Shown in pieces: positions 25,129 through 34,500 of a DNA stretch of 38,281 nt. The first letter of the stretch is position 1. Every line of letters starts with the position of its first letter. The notes under the pieces were generated by a model, which was given only the letters and a program-made list of their open reading frames with translations, was not told the DNA's origin and did not search any database. This stretch comes from Bacillota bacterium (GTDB lineage: Bacteria > Bacillota > Dethiobacteria > DTU022). The stretch is from the NCBI GenBank assembly GCA_029552125.1, contig JAKPEE010000018.1, positions 1 through 38,281 of the forward strand. The letters run 5' to 3'. Position numbers and translations under genes: made by a program.

Positions 25129-26109
25129 CTACCATGCCTTCACCACATCGACATCCCGGTAAAAATAAGACACAATCTCCTCACAGGAGCGGCCCTCTTC
25201 CGCCAGGGCGCGGGCGCCCCATTGGCACATGCCGACCCCGTGACCATAGCCCACACCGGAAAGGCTTAAATTACCGCCTTCCAGCTCTAGCTCATTAATA
25301 AAGGTAGAGCGCATCACCGTGCTGTCCAGTTTGAGCCGCAATGAGGCTGCGGGCACCTCTATGTCATTTATTCGCAACCTGGTGGCCCGCCCTGAGGGCC
25401 CTTTTTTACTGATTTCAACTTTTTCCAGGGGACCCGGATCGGTTCCGGTTATTTCTGAAACGGCCTCCCTCACCTTGGCCTCAGGAAACACGGCGCTCCA
25501 GTAGGCTTCTTCTTTTGGCACTATATCCTGCCCGGGGCTTTCTACGATCTGGATGTAAGGCGGGTTGCCTCCTTCAAATTCAAGGCCTTCATCGGCCAGG
25601 GCTGTCCGCGGCCCTGCGAAAGCATGGAACCAACCCCTGATATAACTTGACCCATATACAGCCACCTGCCCCCTTGTTTTTTCTACAGCCCGCCGTACAT
25701 TATCATTAATCCTGGAAGCATCGTAAGCCTGAAATTCCTCAATATCTGTTGAAGCGTGAGCATCCCGTTCGGGCACGCCCCCATTTTCACTAATTTTTTG
25801 CAGGGTAAAACTCCGGGCAATAATGGCCTGGGCTGCCAGCGCTTCTTCAGGCCATCCGGGATCCATTTCAGCGGCAACCACCCCGTTAATATATTCTTCC
25901 ATAGGCATTTCTTCAACCGTGCCTGTTTCATGCATATAAACCTTTAGCTGCGGCTCCTGCCCAGGCTGTTGTTCTAATACTTCAGGCAAAGGAGGCGCGT
26001 TAGGGTCTACCTGGGAACCGGGGGGTTGCTGCCTGAGGCGGCAAGCGGCCGGGCCCATAAGCAGGAGAAAAGCTAAAATTAGTAAACATATCTTATAAGC
26101 AAAGCGCAT
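25129..26109 (-). CDS. SpoIID/LytB-domain lipoprotein
   Basis: A 326-residue exported protein. The N-terminal hydrophobic helix ends in GPAAC (Cys23), a plausible though not ideal lipobox. After a Pro/Gln-rich linker, the SpoIID domain spans about 55-320 with EEYINGVVAAEM, the PEEALAAQAIIARSFTL block and the C-terminal GYGHGVGMCQWGARALA. SpoIID is a lytic transglycosylase of engulfment; this is a paralogue of the SpoIID/LytB family, not necessarily spoIID itself, which usually sits beside spoIIQ or murAA. ATG 26109 is chosen, since GGAGGAGG is 9 nt upstream. Confidence 0.85.
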   Translation of the reverse strand: MRFAYKICLLILAFLLLMGPAACRLRQQPPGSQVDPNAPPLPEVLEQQPGQEPQLKVYMHETGTVEEMPMEEYINGVVAAEMDPGWPEEALAAQAIIARSFTLQKISENGGVPERDAHASTDIEEFQAYDASRINDNVRRAVEKTRGQVAVYGSSYIRGWFHAFAGPRTALADEGLEFEGGNPPYIQIVESPGQDIVPKEEAYWSAVFPEAKVREAVSEITGTDPGPLEKVEISKKGPSGRATRLRINDIEVPAASLRLKLDSTVMRSTFINELELEGGNLSLSGVGYGHGVGMCQWGARALAEEGRSCEEIVSYFYRDVDVVKAW

Positions 26110-26288
26110 GGACAAATTCCTCCTCCTTGCAGCACTCTTGTTAAAACGTGTTCTACCAAGTATTTTTTTCCCGCAGCCAGATTATATACTACCGTGAAAA
26201 ACCGCAGCCGAGAGCAATTATAGCTCTGGTGTATTTGAATAATCGAATATGGGGCCTTAGGCGCCTATGAGGGTGGGCAAATGTATAC

Positions 26289-26320
26289 AAAAAAGGGGCT
26301 GTCCCAAAAGGGGCGCCCCT
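26289..26320 (-). terminator. Probable terminator of the HU gene
   Basis: On the minus strand AGGGGC and GCCCCT pair around an inner loop that can itself fold (CCCC/GGG), followed by six T residues. It starts 36 bp after the HU stop. Confidence 0.55.
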
Positions 26321-26356
26321 CATGAAAATATAAAGAAAGCAATCAGCAGAGAAAAA

Positions 26357-26629
26357 TTACTTGACTTTCTCTTTAAAAGCCTTCCCAGCTTTAAAAACAG
26401 GCACGTTCAGGGCCGGAATGGTAATTGTTTCACCGGTTGCCGGATTGCGTCCCTCGCGCTGTTTGCGCTCGCGAACCTCGAAAGTGCCAAAACCGACCAA
26501 CTGGACTTTGTCGCCTTTTGCCAGGCTCTCCATTATACTTTCAAACACCGCATTGACTGCTTTCTCTGTGTCCTTCTTGGACATTTCAGTTTTTTCCGCA
26601 ACAACCCCGATAAGTTCAGACTTATTCAC
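26357..26629 (-). CDS. hup: DNA-binding protein HU
   Basis: A 90-residue histone-like protein that compacts and bends DNA as a dimer. It shows the full HU pattern MNKSELI...[23 protein letters not shown] and the C-terminal [13 protein letters not shown]. The GTG start follows AGGAGG by about 13 nt, a little long. In many clostridia HU lies in the same position between mazG and yabP. A terminator follows. Confidence 0.97.
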   Translation of the reverse strand: MNKSELIGVVAEKTEMSKKDTEKAVNAVFESIMESLAKGDKVQLVGFGTFEVRERKQREGRNPATGETITIPALNVPVFKAGKAFKEKVK

Positions 26630-26715
26630 TTGGCATTAAATACCTCCTCAAGAAGATTGGATGCTAACGTTTATAATGCATATTCGCTCTAAACACGGCG
26701 ATTCCTGCCTGCGAG

Positions 26716-28155
26716 CTATTTTTTTCCTTTAACTTTTGCCTCTTCCCACCACCGGTCAAGTTCTTCCAGGGCGTAAGCGGTGACTGGTCTCCCGCTCTTT
26801 TCTACCTGGTCCAGAACATAGCAAAAACGGGAGGCAAATTTCCTCAGCGCCTTGCCCAGGGCCATCTCAGGATTAACTTTTAAAAACCGGGCTACATTTA
26901 CCGCGGCAAATAAGAAATCACCAAACTCTTCCTCTATTTTGTCCGAAATACCTTGCCTATATGCATCTTGCAGCTCTTCTATTTCTTCCTGCAGCTTGTC
27001 CCAGGCCCCTTCAACCGAGGGCCAGTCAAAACCCATTTCCGCTGCCCGTTTTTGCACTTTTGCGGCAGCCAGGAGAGCCGGCAAACCGCTATCCGGCATT
27101 CTAAAGCCCGGCTTAACCCCTTTTTCTTTACTCTTAATCTGCTCCCAGAGGTTCATCACCTGAGAAACGCTGGGGGCGCTATCTTCCCCAAAAACATGGG
27201 GATGCCGGCGCAGCAGTTTTGTGCAGATGCCATGGACAACGCGGTTAAAATTAAAACGGTTCTCTTCTGCGGCAATGCTACAGTGGAAGACAACCTGCAG
27301 CAAAACGTCTCCCAGCTCTTCCTCCAGCGCTGCATCATCTTGCCGTTCAATGGCGGCGACAACCTCGTAGGCTTCTTCCACCAGATATTGCCGCAAGCTG
27401 TGGTGAGTTTGCTGCCTGTCCCAGGGGCAGCCGTCAGCGGCCCGTAACCGGGACATGATGCCCAATAAATCGCCCATACTGTACCCTTTCAGCGGAGGAA
27501 GGTAGATCAGGCTGTAGTGGTCATAAGGGTAGCGGTCCAGGGCGTATAAAGGAACCGTTTTAATCGTTTCATCTGCCAGACCGGCTTTATGCAGGATGGT
27601 AACCGGGTAATGGGGAGGGTACAGCTCAAGAAGCTTTAGTTTGACCCGGGAAGCTACGGTACGGCTATACACCTGGGCCAGCAATAGATGCTGCCGGTGC
27701 GCCTCTTTGATCTGCTCCAGGGCCAGGGCGTCCACTACCGTAACCCCGTCCAGCAGGTCCAAATTCAGGGCTTGCAAAGCCGGCTCCAGGAAGCTCAGGC
27801 CAGCAATAATCTTAATTTTAATGCCGTAACGGGGGGCCATCCGGCGCAAAATCTCCACCGCCGCCTCGCCGGCCAGGGGACTTCCCGGAACAGCATAATA
27901 GACCGTACCGCAGCACAGTGAAGCACGGATTAAGCGGCGTGCCATGGAGCGATACACCTGCGAAATGTCCCGGGAGCGCTTATAAAGCGGATCAAAGGTT
28001 TTATAACGGCAGCCCCTTCGCTTTAGCCAGCGCGCCATAGGATGGCTCCCGGTACGCAAGTAAAGGGGGTGGGCCGACAGTAACGTCCGCCCGGCCTCTA
28101 AAGTCAGGTGGCGCGGGCTGCCCGGCCCCAGTCCGATAATTACAATGCGGCGCAT
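26716..28155 (-). CDS. mazG: Fusion of tetrapyrrole methylase-like domain and MazG NTP pyrophosphatase (YabN)
   Basis: A 479-residue two-domain protein. Residues 1-~220 form a SAM-dependent tetrapyrrole methylase fold (IVIIGLGPGSPRHLT, YAVPGSPLAGE); residues ~230-475 hold two MazG repeats (EEAYE..EEELGD and EEIEEL..EEEFGD, the Mg-binding EExxE/ExxD pattern). MazG hydrolyses NTPs to NMP and PPi, cleaning the pool or lowering (p)ppGpp. B. subtilis YabN has the same fusion and place. I use ATG 28155 with CGGAG 7 nt upstream; a TTG two codons earlier is worse placed. It lies 13 nt after spoVB. Confidence 0.95.
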   Translation of the reverse strand: MRRIVIIGLGPGSPRHLTLEAGRTLLSAHPLYLRTGSHPMARWLKRRGCRYKTFDPLYKRSRDISQVYRSMARRLIRASLCCGTVYYAVPGSPLAGEAAVEILRRMAPRYGIKIKIIAGLSFLEPALQALNLDLLDGVTVVDALALEQIKEAHRQHLLLAQVYSRTVASRVKLKLLELYPPHYPVTILHKAGLADETIKTVPLYALDRYPYDHYSLIYLPPLKGYSMGDLLGIMSRLRAADGCPWDRQQTHHSLRQYLVEEAYEVVAAIERQDDAALEEELGDVLLQVVFHCSIAAEENRFNFNRVVHGICTKLLRRHPHVFGEDSAPSVSQVMNLWEQIKSKEKGVKPGFRMPDSGLPALLAAAKVQKRAAEMGFDWPSVEGAWDKLQEEIEELQDAYRQGISDKIEEEFGDFLFAAVNVARFLKVNPEMALGKALRKFASRFCYVLDQVEKSGRPVTAYALEELDRWWEEAKVKGKK

Positions 28156-28168
28156 AACCAAACTCCGT

Positions 28169-29794
28169 TTATCTACGAATTAATTTAAATCTGTCTGCCA
28201 GCCGGACCAGATGCCGGCCGGCCACGGGTACCAGAGATAGCTCTTCCCGGGTGAGCCCGCCTACCAGCAAAAGAGATAGGCCATACACCAGGATGCCAGC
28301 GGCAATGGCGGCCAGGGTGGCCATACCGTTGGCTGTCCCTGGCGACAAAAACCCGCCCAGATATGAATGCAACGTATTAAACAAAAGATATACAGCAGCG
28401 GACATGAAGGTCACGGCAATCCCCGGAAGAAGAACCAGCTCCAGCGGCCGGAAACGCCAGCCGGTAAGGCGGGAGACATAATAAAGGTTTAACACCGCGG
28501 CCACTCCCATGCCTGCTACTGATGCCAGGGCCGCCCCTCCAACATCCAGGCCCTGGACGGGCGTCAGGAACCAGGCCATAACCGTTTTCACCAGCCCGCC
28601 GTAGACCATGTTAAGTACCGGTATAATTGGCCGCCCCAGCCCTTGCAGTATACCGGTGGTAGAAACATAGATACAAAGGGGTATTACCGACCAGGACATA
28701 AAGGCAAGAGATCGGCCGGCTTCAGCATTATTGAATAACAGCACTGTTACCGGTTCAGCCAAAATATAAAGACCCAAAGCAGCGGGGATGGAAAACAAAA
28801 GGGTCAACTTTATGGCCATGGCCGACCGTGAGACAATGGCTTTATGATTGTTTAGCGCATAAGCCTCAGAAATGGCGGGGACAAGGCTCATTCCTAAAGC
28901 GATGGTAACTACGTTGGGGAAATAAATAATCGAACTGGCCATCCCGGTTAGCTGGCCATAAAGGGCGGTAGCCCTCTCGGCGGTAAATCCCGCGGCCTGA
29001 AGCTGCCGCGGCACTACGGCCAGGTCGATTAAAGTAATTAAAGGCAAAATTAAACTGCCGAAAGTAACGGGTATAGCCAGGGTAAAAATGCGGCGAATAA
29101 TCTCTCCAGGTGCAGAAGGAGAATGCCTGGATTGCCTGCGTTCAAGTTCCTGGAAAGCGGGGCGGCTTTGCCAAAAGATAAACAGTAAAAGGGCCAGTCC
29201 AAGAATTCCCCCGGCGACCGCTCCAAAGGCCGCTCCGGCAGCAGCATATTCCAATCCAGCCGGTAGCAAATACACCGCCAGCCCCAGGGATACGAGAACA
29301 CGGACCACCTGCTCCAGGAGCTGGGATAGGGCCGTGGGAGTCATCTTTTGCTGCCCCTGGAAGAAGCCGCGAAAAGCGGACATAATCGTCACAAAAAATA
29401 TGGCCGGGCTGATGGCCCAAAGGGGCCACACTGCCCGCGGCTCTTTAACTACAGCAACAGCCAAAAAATCTGCGCCGGCCACCATCAGCAAGGTTATGAC
29501 CAGGCCAGTTAAAGCCAGAATTATTAGCGCCAGGCGAAAAACGCGGCCTGCTTCCCGGTAATCGTGATAAGCGATATTTTCCGCTACCAGCTTGGATATG
29601 GCCACGGGAATTCCTGCCGTGGAAATGGCCAGCAGAGAAGAATAAATGGGGTAAGCCATCTGGTAGAGGCCGATGCCCTCGTCTCCCACTATGGCCGCCA
29701 GAACGATACGCATGGCGGCTCCGAAAAACCGGACGCTGACCCCGGCCACTGCCAAGATGGCTGCACCCTTGATAAAAGTGCCGTGGCTGGACAA
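28169..29794 (-). CDS. spoVB: Stage V sporulation protein B, MurJ-like flippase family
   Basis: A 541-residue polytopic protein (about 14 TM helices) of the MOP/MATE-like polysaccharide exporter group, starting with GAAILAVAGVSVRFFG and GIGLYQMAYPIYSSL, typical of SpoVB. It is proposed to flip lipid-linked peptidoglycan precursors for the spore cortex. The TTG start is preceded by repeated GGAAGG. The order spoVT-spoVB-mazG is as in B. subtilis, and it probably shares a transcript with mazG. Confidence 0.93.
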   Translation of the reverse strand: MSSHGTFIKGAAILAVAGVSVRFFGAAMRIVLAAIVGDEGIGLYQMAYPIYSSLLAISTAGIPVAISKLVAENIAYHDYREAGRVFRLALIILALTGLVITLLMVAGADFLAVAVVKEPRAVWPLWAISPAIFFVTIMSAFRGFFQGQQKMTPTALSQLLEQVVRVLVSLGLAVYLLPAGLEYAAAGAAFGAVAGGILGLALLLFIFWQSRPAFQELERRQSRHSPSAPGEIIRRIFTLAIPVTFGSLILPLITLIDLAVVPRQLQAAGFTAERATALYGQLTGMASSIIYFPNVVTIALGMSLVPAISEAYALNNHKAIVSRSAMAIKLTLLFSIPAALGLYILAEPVTVLLFNNAEAGRSLAFMSWSVIPLCIYVSTTGILQGLGRPIIPVLNMVYGGLVKTVMAWFLTPVQGLDVGGAALASVAGMGVAAVLNLYYVSRLTGWRFRPLELVLLPGIAVTFMSAAVYLLFNTLHSYLGGFLSPGTANGMATLAAIAAGILVYGLSLLLVGGLTREELSLVPVAGRHLVRLADRFKLIRR

Positions 29795-29921
29795 AGCTCT
29801 TCCTTCCTTCCCTTCCTTATCCCGGTAAGAACAATATCTGTATTATTATATCAGCTTCTTTAATACTATACCAGCATGATGCACTAGCGTAACTGCCTGC
29901 GTCAAAATCCTGCCCGGGCGG

Positions 29922-30476
29922 CTACTGCTCCATCTGCTTGGCCAAAAAAGAAGCCGCGGTTTCTACCAGTTTCAATTCCAGATCGCCCATCTTGACATTG
30001 GGGTCCCTGCTGCCCATAATCACCGCACCGATGGGATCACCTTCGGCAATTATCGGGGCTATGACTTCATTAATAAAGCGAGCTCCGATCATATCGTCGG
30101 CATCCTGGTAATACTGGTGCTCTGATGTATTATTGATTAAAACACTCTTCCGGGTCTCCATGACCTTCTCCACCGCCGAGCTTAAAGGACGATTCACAAA
30201 TTCCTTTTTCGGGGCCCCGGCTACGGCAATAATCGTATCCCGGTCGGCAATGCAGGAAATATGTCCCATGGCTTCGTAAAGCGAATCGGCGTATTCCTGG
30301 GCAAATTCACTAAGCTCTCCAATAGGGGAATACTTTTTGAGGATAACCTCTCCATCCCTATCTACAAAAATTTCCAGAGGATCCCCTTCCCTGATTCTCA
30401 ATGTTCTCCGTATTTCCTTGGGAATTACAACCCGGCCCAGATCATCGATGCGCCTGACAATACCGGTAGCTTTCAA
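29922..30476 (-). CDS. spoVT: Stage V sporulation protein T, AbrB-type regulator
   Basis: A forespore transcription regulator that tunes SigG genes. The N-terminal AbrB swapped-hairpin domain (KATGIVRRIDDLGRVVIPKE) is nearly identical to B. subtilis SpoVT, and a GAF-like C-terminal domain ends in ETAASFLAKQMEQ. The start is TTG 30476, with GGAGG 9 nt upstream and agreement with the known N-terminus; the open frame continuing upstream to 30524 is not used. Length is 184 residues versus 178 in B. subtilis. Confidence 0.97.
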   Translation of the reverse strand: MKATGIVRRIDDLGRVVIPKEIRRTLRIREGDPLEIFVDRDGEVILKKYSPIGELSEFAQEYADSLYEAMGHISCIADRDTIIAVAGAPKKEFVNRPLSSAVEKVMETRKSVLINNTSEHQYYQDADDMIGARFINEVIAPIIAEGDPIGAVIMGSRDPNVKMGDLELKLVETAASFLAKQMEQ

Positions 30477-30518
30477 CGTTTGTTTCCTCCTTCTTCTGGT
30501 TCGTAAAAGTAACAATAC

Positions 30519-30546
30519 TTCCATGTCTATGCATCAGTTAGTATTC
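30519..30546 (-). promoter_or_regulatory. Weak candidate SigG promoter of spoVT
   Basis: On the minus strand GAATA (30542-30546) fits the SigG -35 GHATR, and CATGGAA (30519-30525) partly fits the -10 CATnnTA, with a 16-bp spacer. One key -10 base is wrong. spoVT is known to depend on SigG, which is the main reason to list it. Confidence 0.3.
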
Positions 30547-30596
30547 AACCGCTTAGTAGGTTTTATACATAGGCAGCCGGGCTCTAGCCATGGCAA

Positions 30597-31532
30597 CTAA
30601 TGAAGTATTTCTATTGCGCCTTCGCTCCAAAGGACATTGAAGTAATCCTGGAAAAGGATGTACTGCTTGTATAATAAAGCCTGCTCTTTGACTTCCGCAA
30701 ACTCTAAAATCCTGGCGGGCTTGCTGCCAACAATCCAATACAGGTGATAGTAATCTCCAGATTCCAATATGGCACCGCCTGCGTCTTGAGGCAGAGAAAA
30801 GAGAAGTTCTTTTACTTCTGCATCAACAAACGGATCTTCGGCGGTGATCCAGCCGAGGCTTTCTGCCTCCAGGCCGGGGATCTGGCTCTGGCTGGTTAAG
30901 CTTTCTATTGATTTACCCTGCTGCAGCTGTTCCAGGGCATCTCCGGCCTGCTGTTCATGTAAAAAAGAAATGCGGTATACCTGCAGCGAAGCTTCCTGCT
31001 GGAGCAGGTGGGGATTCTCTTCAACAAATTGCACCAAGTCATCTTCGGTAAGAGAGGCAGATATGTAGTCAAAAAGCGATTGCAACTGTAGTTCATAACG
31101 GGGGATAAGGGCCAAATCTTCATCGGATAATTTTAGCTGTTCCCGTTTGCGGTGAAACTGTTCCGCTGAGCCGCCGTAATGTGTTCGCACCAGATCATCC
31201 ACCAGGGTTTCAGTTTTTTGCGCCAGGGCCAATGAATCTACCGGCAGTGACAGGCGCTTTGCTTCCTGATTGACAAGCTTAATATTAATGAGTATTTGCA
31301 GAAATTCCCGCTCAGCCTGGTGCAAATCAGAATCTTCTGCCCCGGCTTCAATAATTGCCTCCAGTTCAGGGTTGCAAAGGCCCATCAAATTAATAAAACG
31401 ATCGAGTTCCCGGCGGGTTATGGTTTCCTCGTTTACCCGGGCTAGCGGGTCGTCCGCCCCGGCGCAGCCGCCAACCAGAAACAACGCTAAAATAAGAACC
31501 AGTCGAAGCCATGGATTCCATCGCCACCTCAT
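30597..31532 (-). CDS. SurA/PrsA-like foldase lipoprotein
   Basis: A 311-residue secreted lipoprotein: basic N-terminus, hydrophobic helix and a clear lipobox LVGGC with Cys23. The next ~150 residues resemble the SurA N-terminal chaperone domain (ARVNEETITRRELDRFINL). A degenerate parvulin-like segment follows (about 195-275, ESLGWITAEDPFVDAEVKELLFSLPQ). It probably helps fold exported proteins on the outer face of the membrane; PPIase activity is uncertain. The start lies 6 nt past the mfd stop, and its ribosome-binding site GGGGGTGA is inside the mfd tail, so it is co-transcribed with mfd. Confidence 0.78.
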   Translation of the reverse strand: MRWRWNPWLRLVLILALFLVGGCAGADDPLARVNEETITRRELDRFINLMGLCNPELEAIIEAGAEDSDLHQAEREFLQILINIKLVNQEAKRLSLPVDSLALAQKTETLVDDLVRTHYGGSAEQFHRKREQLKLSDEDLALIPRYELQLQSLFDYISASLTEDDLVQFVEENPHLLQQEASLQVYRISFLHEQQAGDALEQLQQGKSIESLTSQSQIPGLEAESLGWITAEDPFVDAEVKELLFSLPQDAGGAILESGDYYHLYWIVGSKPARILEFAEVKEQALLYKQYILFQDYFNVLWSEGAIEILH

Positions 31533-31538
31533 CTCTGC

Positions 31539-34500
31539 TCACCCCCCTTCTACCGATAAACCAGGATTATGGCTGCACCGGCACCGCAGCAGCCTGGTCT
31601 TAATCTCTTTTAACAAAAGGATAATCCGGGGAATCATTTCGTCCAGGGGCCCGTCTACTTTTATTTTTAGCGCCAGGGTTTTCCCGGCTGAAAGAACCGC
31701 TTTTCCCTGCCATGGTCCCAGGACCGCCCAAAGCTCATTGCTTTCCGCTTTAAACCCGGGGCTAAACTGAATGACAATTACCCTTTGCTTTTGCTGTATT
31801 AGTTCTATCTGCAGCGCCTGGGCGGCGACACGCAAGGCCGCAGCAGTGAGAAGGTTTTTGACCGGGGCAGGCGGCGTGCCATAACGATCCCGCAGCTCTT
31901 CTTCAATATCCCGCAACTCTTCTTCCGCGCTAATCGAGTATATTCGCTGGTACAGGTCGATCTTCTGATCCTGGTTGGAAATATAGGAGGAAGGCAGATA
32001 GGCGTTAAGCGGTAAATCCAGCCTGATAACTTCCTGCGGCTCTTTTTTTTCATTTTTCAATTCAGCCACCGCCTTTTCCAGCAGGCGGCAATAAAGGTCA
32101 AAGCCGACGGCAACCATAAATCCATGCTGCTCGGCGCCAAGGATGTTCCCCGCGCCGCGTATTTCCAGATCTTTAAGCGCTACTTTAAAGCCCGAGCCCA
32201 GCTCGGTAAATTCTTTGATGGCCTGGAGCCGCTTCCTGGCCGTTTCCGATATAATTTTCTCCTTCCGGTATGTCAGATAAGCATAGGCAACCCGGTTTGA
32301 GCGGCCAACTCTTCCCCGCAGCTGATAAAGCTGGGCCAGCCCAAACCGCTCCGCCTCATAGACAATCAAGGTGTTTACATTGGCAATATCCAGGCCGGCC
32401 TCAATGATGGTGGTGCTGACCAGAATTTTATATTTGCCCTCCAGAAAATCGTTCATCACTCTTTCCAGCGCGGCTTCAGACATCTGGCCGTGTCCTATGG
32501 CCACAGGCACCCCGGGAAAAAGTTCTTGAATGCGCCGGGCCATCGCCTCAATACCTTCCACCCGGTTAAAGACAAAATAAACCTGGCCGCCCCGGCTTAA
32601 TTCCCGCTGTATGGCTTCCCTGATCAGGTTTTCGGAATACTCGACCACATATGTCTGCACCGGGTAACGGTTTTCCGGCGGTGTTTCAATAACGCTTAAA
32701 TCCCTGGCCCCGGCCAATGACAGGTGCAGGGTGCGGGGAATCGGCGTTGCGGTCATGGCCAGAACATCTACGTCCAGGCGCATTTGCTTAAGCTTCTCCT
32801 TATGTCTCACACCGAAGCGCTGCTCTTCGTCAATAACTAGCAGCCCCAGGTCGTGGAAACGGACATCGGCGGAAAGAAGGCGGTGCGTGCCGATTATTAT
32901 ATCAATGCGGCCCCGCGCCAGGTCGGCCAGGATCTCTTTTTGTCTGGATGGAGAGACAAAGCGGCTTAACTGTTCTACCCTCAGGGGGAAATCTTTAAAT
33001 CTTTCTTTAAAGGTACGAAAATGCTGCTGGGCCAGAACTGTCGTTGGCACCAGAATGGCCACCTGTTTGCCTTCCAGCGCTACTTTAAAGGCTGCTCTTA
33101 AGGCCACCTCTGTTTTGCCATAACCCACATCCCCGCAGATTAAGCGATCCATGGGATGATCTTTCTCCAGGTCCGCTTTGACGTCGGCAATGGCCTGAAG
33201 CTGATCGGGCGTTTCTTCATAGGGAAAACGCGCTTCAAACTCCAGCTGCCACGGGTGGTCCGGGCTAAAGGCATAACCTTTAGTGGCCTGACGGGCGGCA
33301 TATAAGGAAAGCAGCTCCCGGGCCAGCTCTTGCACCGAGCTGTCTACTTTACTCTTGAGGCGGTGCCATTCTCCGCTGCCCAGGCTGTGCAGCCGGGGCG
33401 CTCTCCCATCGGGGCTGACATACTTCTGAATTAAGTTGATCTGCTCGACGGGGATATATAGTTTGTCGGTACCGCTATACTTAACCAGAAGATAGTCGCG
33501 CTGTACGCCTCCGATTTCAAGGGTGCTCAGGCCCAGGTATTTGCCGATGCCGTGCTGCTCATGGACAACATAATCTCCCGCGTTCAGTTCCCGGTAGTCA
33601 CTTAATTTCAAGCCTTCCCGGCGAACCATGCGCCTGCGTTTACGCTGCCGGGGCAAGAGATTCTGCTCTGTCAAGATGGCCAGCTGTAATGAGGGGAAGA
33701 CATAACCCTGCTCCAGTGAGGCAGTGACCATCTGCACCGGCCAAGCCGCATCGTCGGACCAGGCCCGGTCCAGAGAACTGTGCACGGGGAGATCATGTTC
33801 CTGTAAAGCCTTAATTAACCCCTCGCCCCGTTCACGGCTCCCTGTAAGAAAACAAACCCTGTAGCCCTGCCTGACCCAGTTGTAAAAATCATTTTTCAAC
33901 AGCTCCCACTGGCCGTGATAAAAAGAAGCCGCCCTGGCCTCAACGGGGCATTCCCTGGCAGCCGGCAACCATTCCGGCAGGCCGGGGAAAAGGGTAAAAG
34001 CAACGAGATGAAAGTCTTTCCGGTTTAGAAGTTCCCGGGGCTCCCAGAGGGGCACCATCTGTCCCGGCAACAGTTCTCCTTGAAGAAAAATATTACTGCG
34101 GTAGTCATCAAGCTCTCGCTGCAGTTTTTCCCCGCTTTCAGCAATCGCCTGGGGTTCATCCAGCAGCAGCAGCATATTAGCCGGAAGATAATCAAGCAGT
34201 GATGCGCCTTCTCCGTAAAAGTATGAAAAATAGACTGGTAGCATATCCAGCGATCCACTTTGTGGCAGCCGCTGTAAATGCTGTTCCACAGCGGTTTTCA
34301 GCCTGGCCGCCGTCTCCCGGTCGCCCTTGCGTTGAAGCCGGGACAGCGCTTGCTGCAAGTCCTTGCGTAAACGGCTTTCCCCTTCCCGAAAAAGCGCCTC
34401 CGGTAAAATCAACTCGTAAGCAGGCAAAATAACTGCTTTCTCCAGCTTCTCTGTTGATCGCTGGGTTAGATGATCAAAGAGGCGCAGCGATTCAATGGTC

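Noticed and set aside
26267-26692. 141-codon plus-strand open frame opposite HU
   Set aside because: It is antisense to the whole HU gene and its terminator; no family resemblance.
30597-31532. Assigning the lipoprotein firmly as PrsA
   Set aside because: The parvulin active-site pattern is not convincing; only SurA/PrsA-like architecture is supported.
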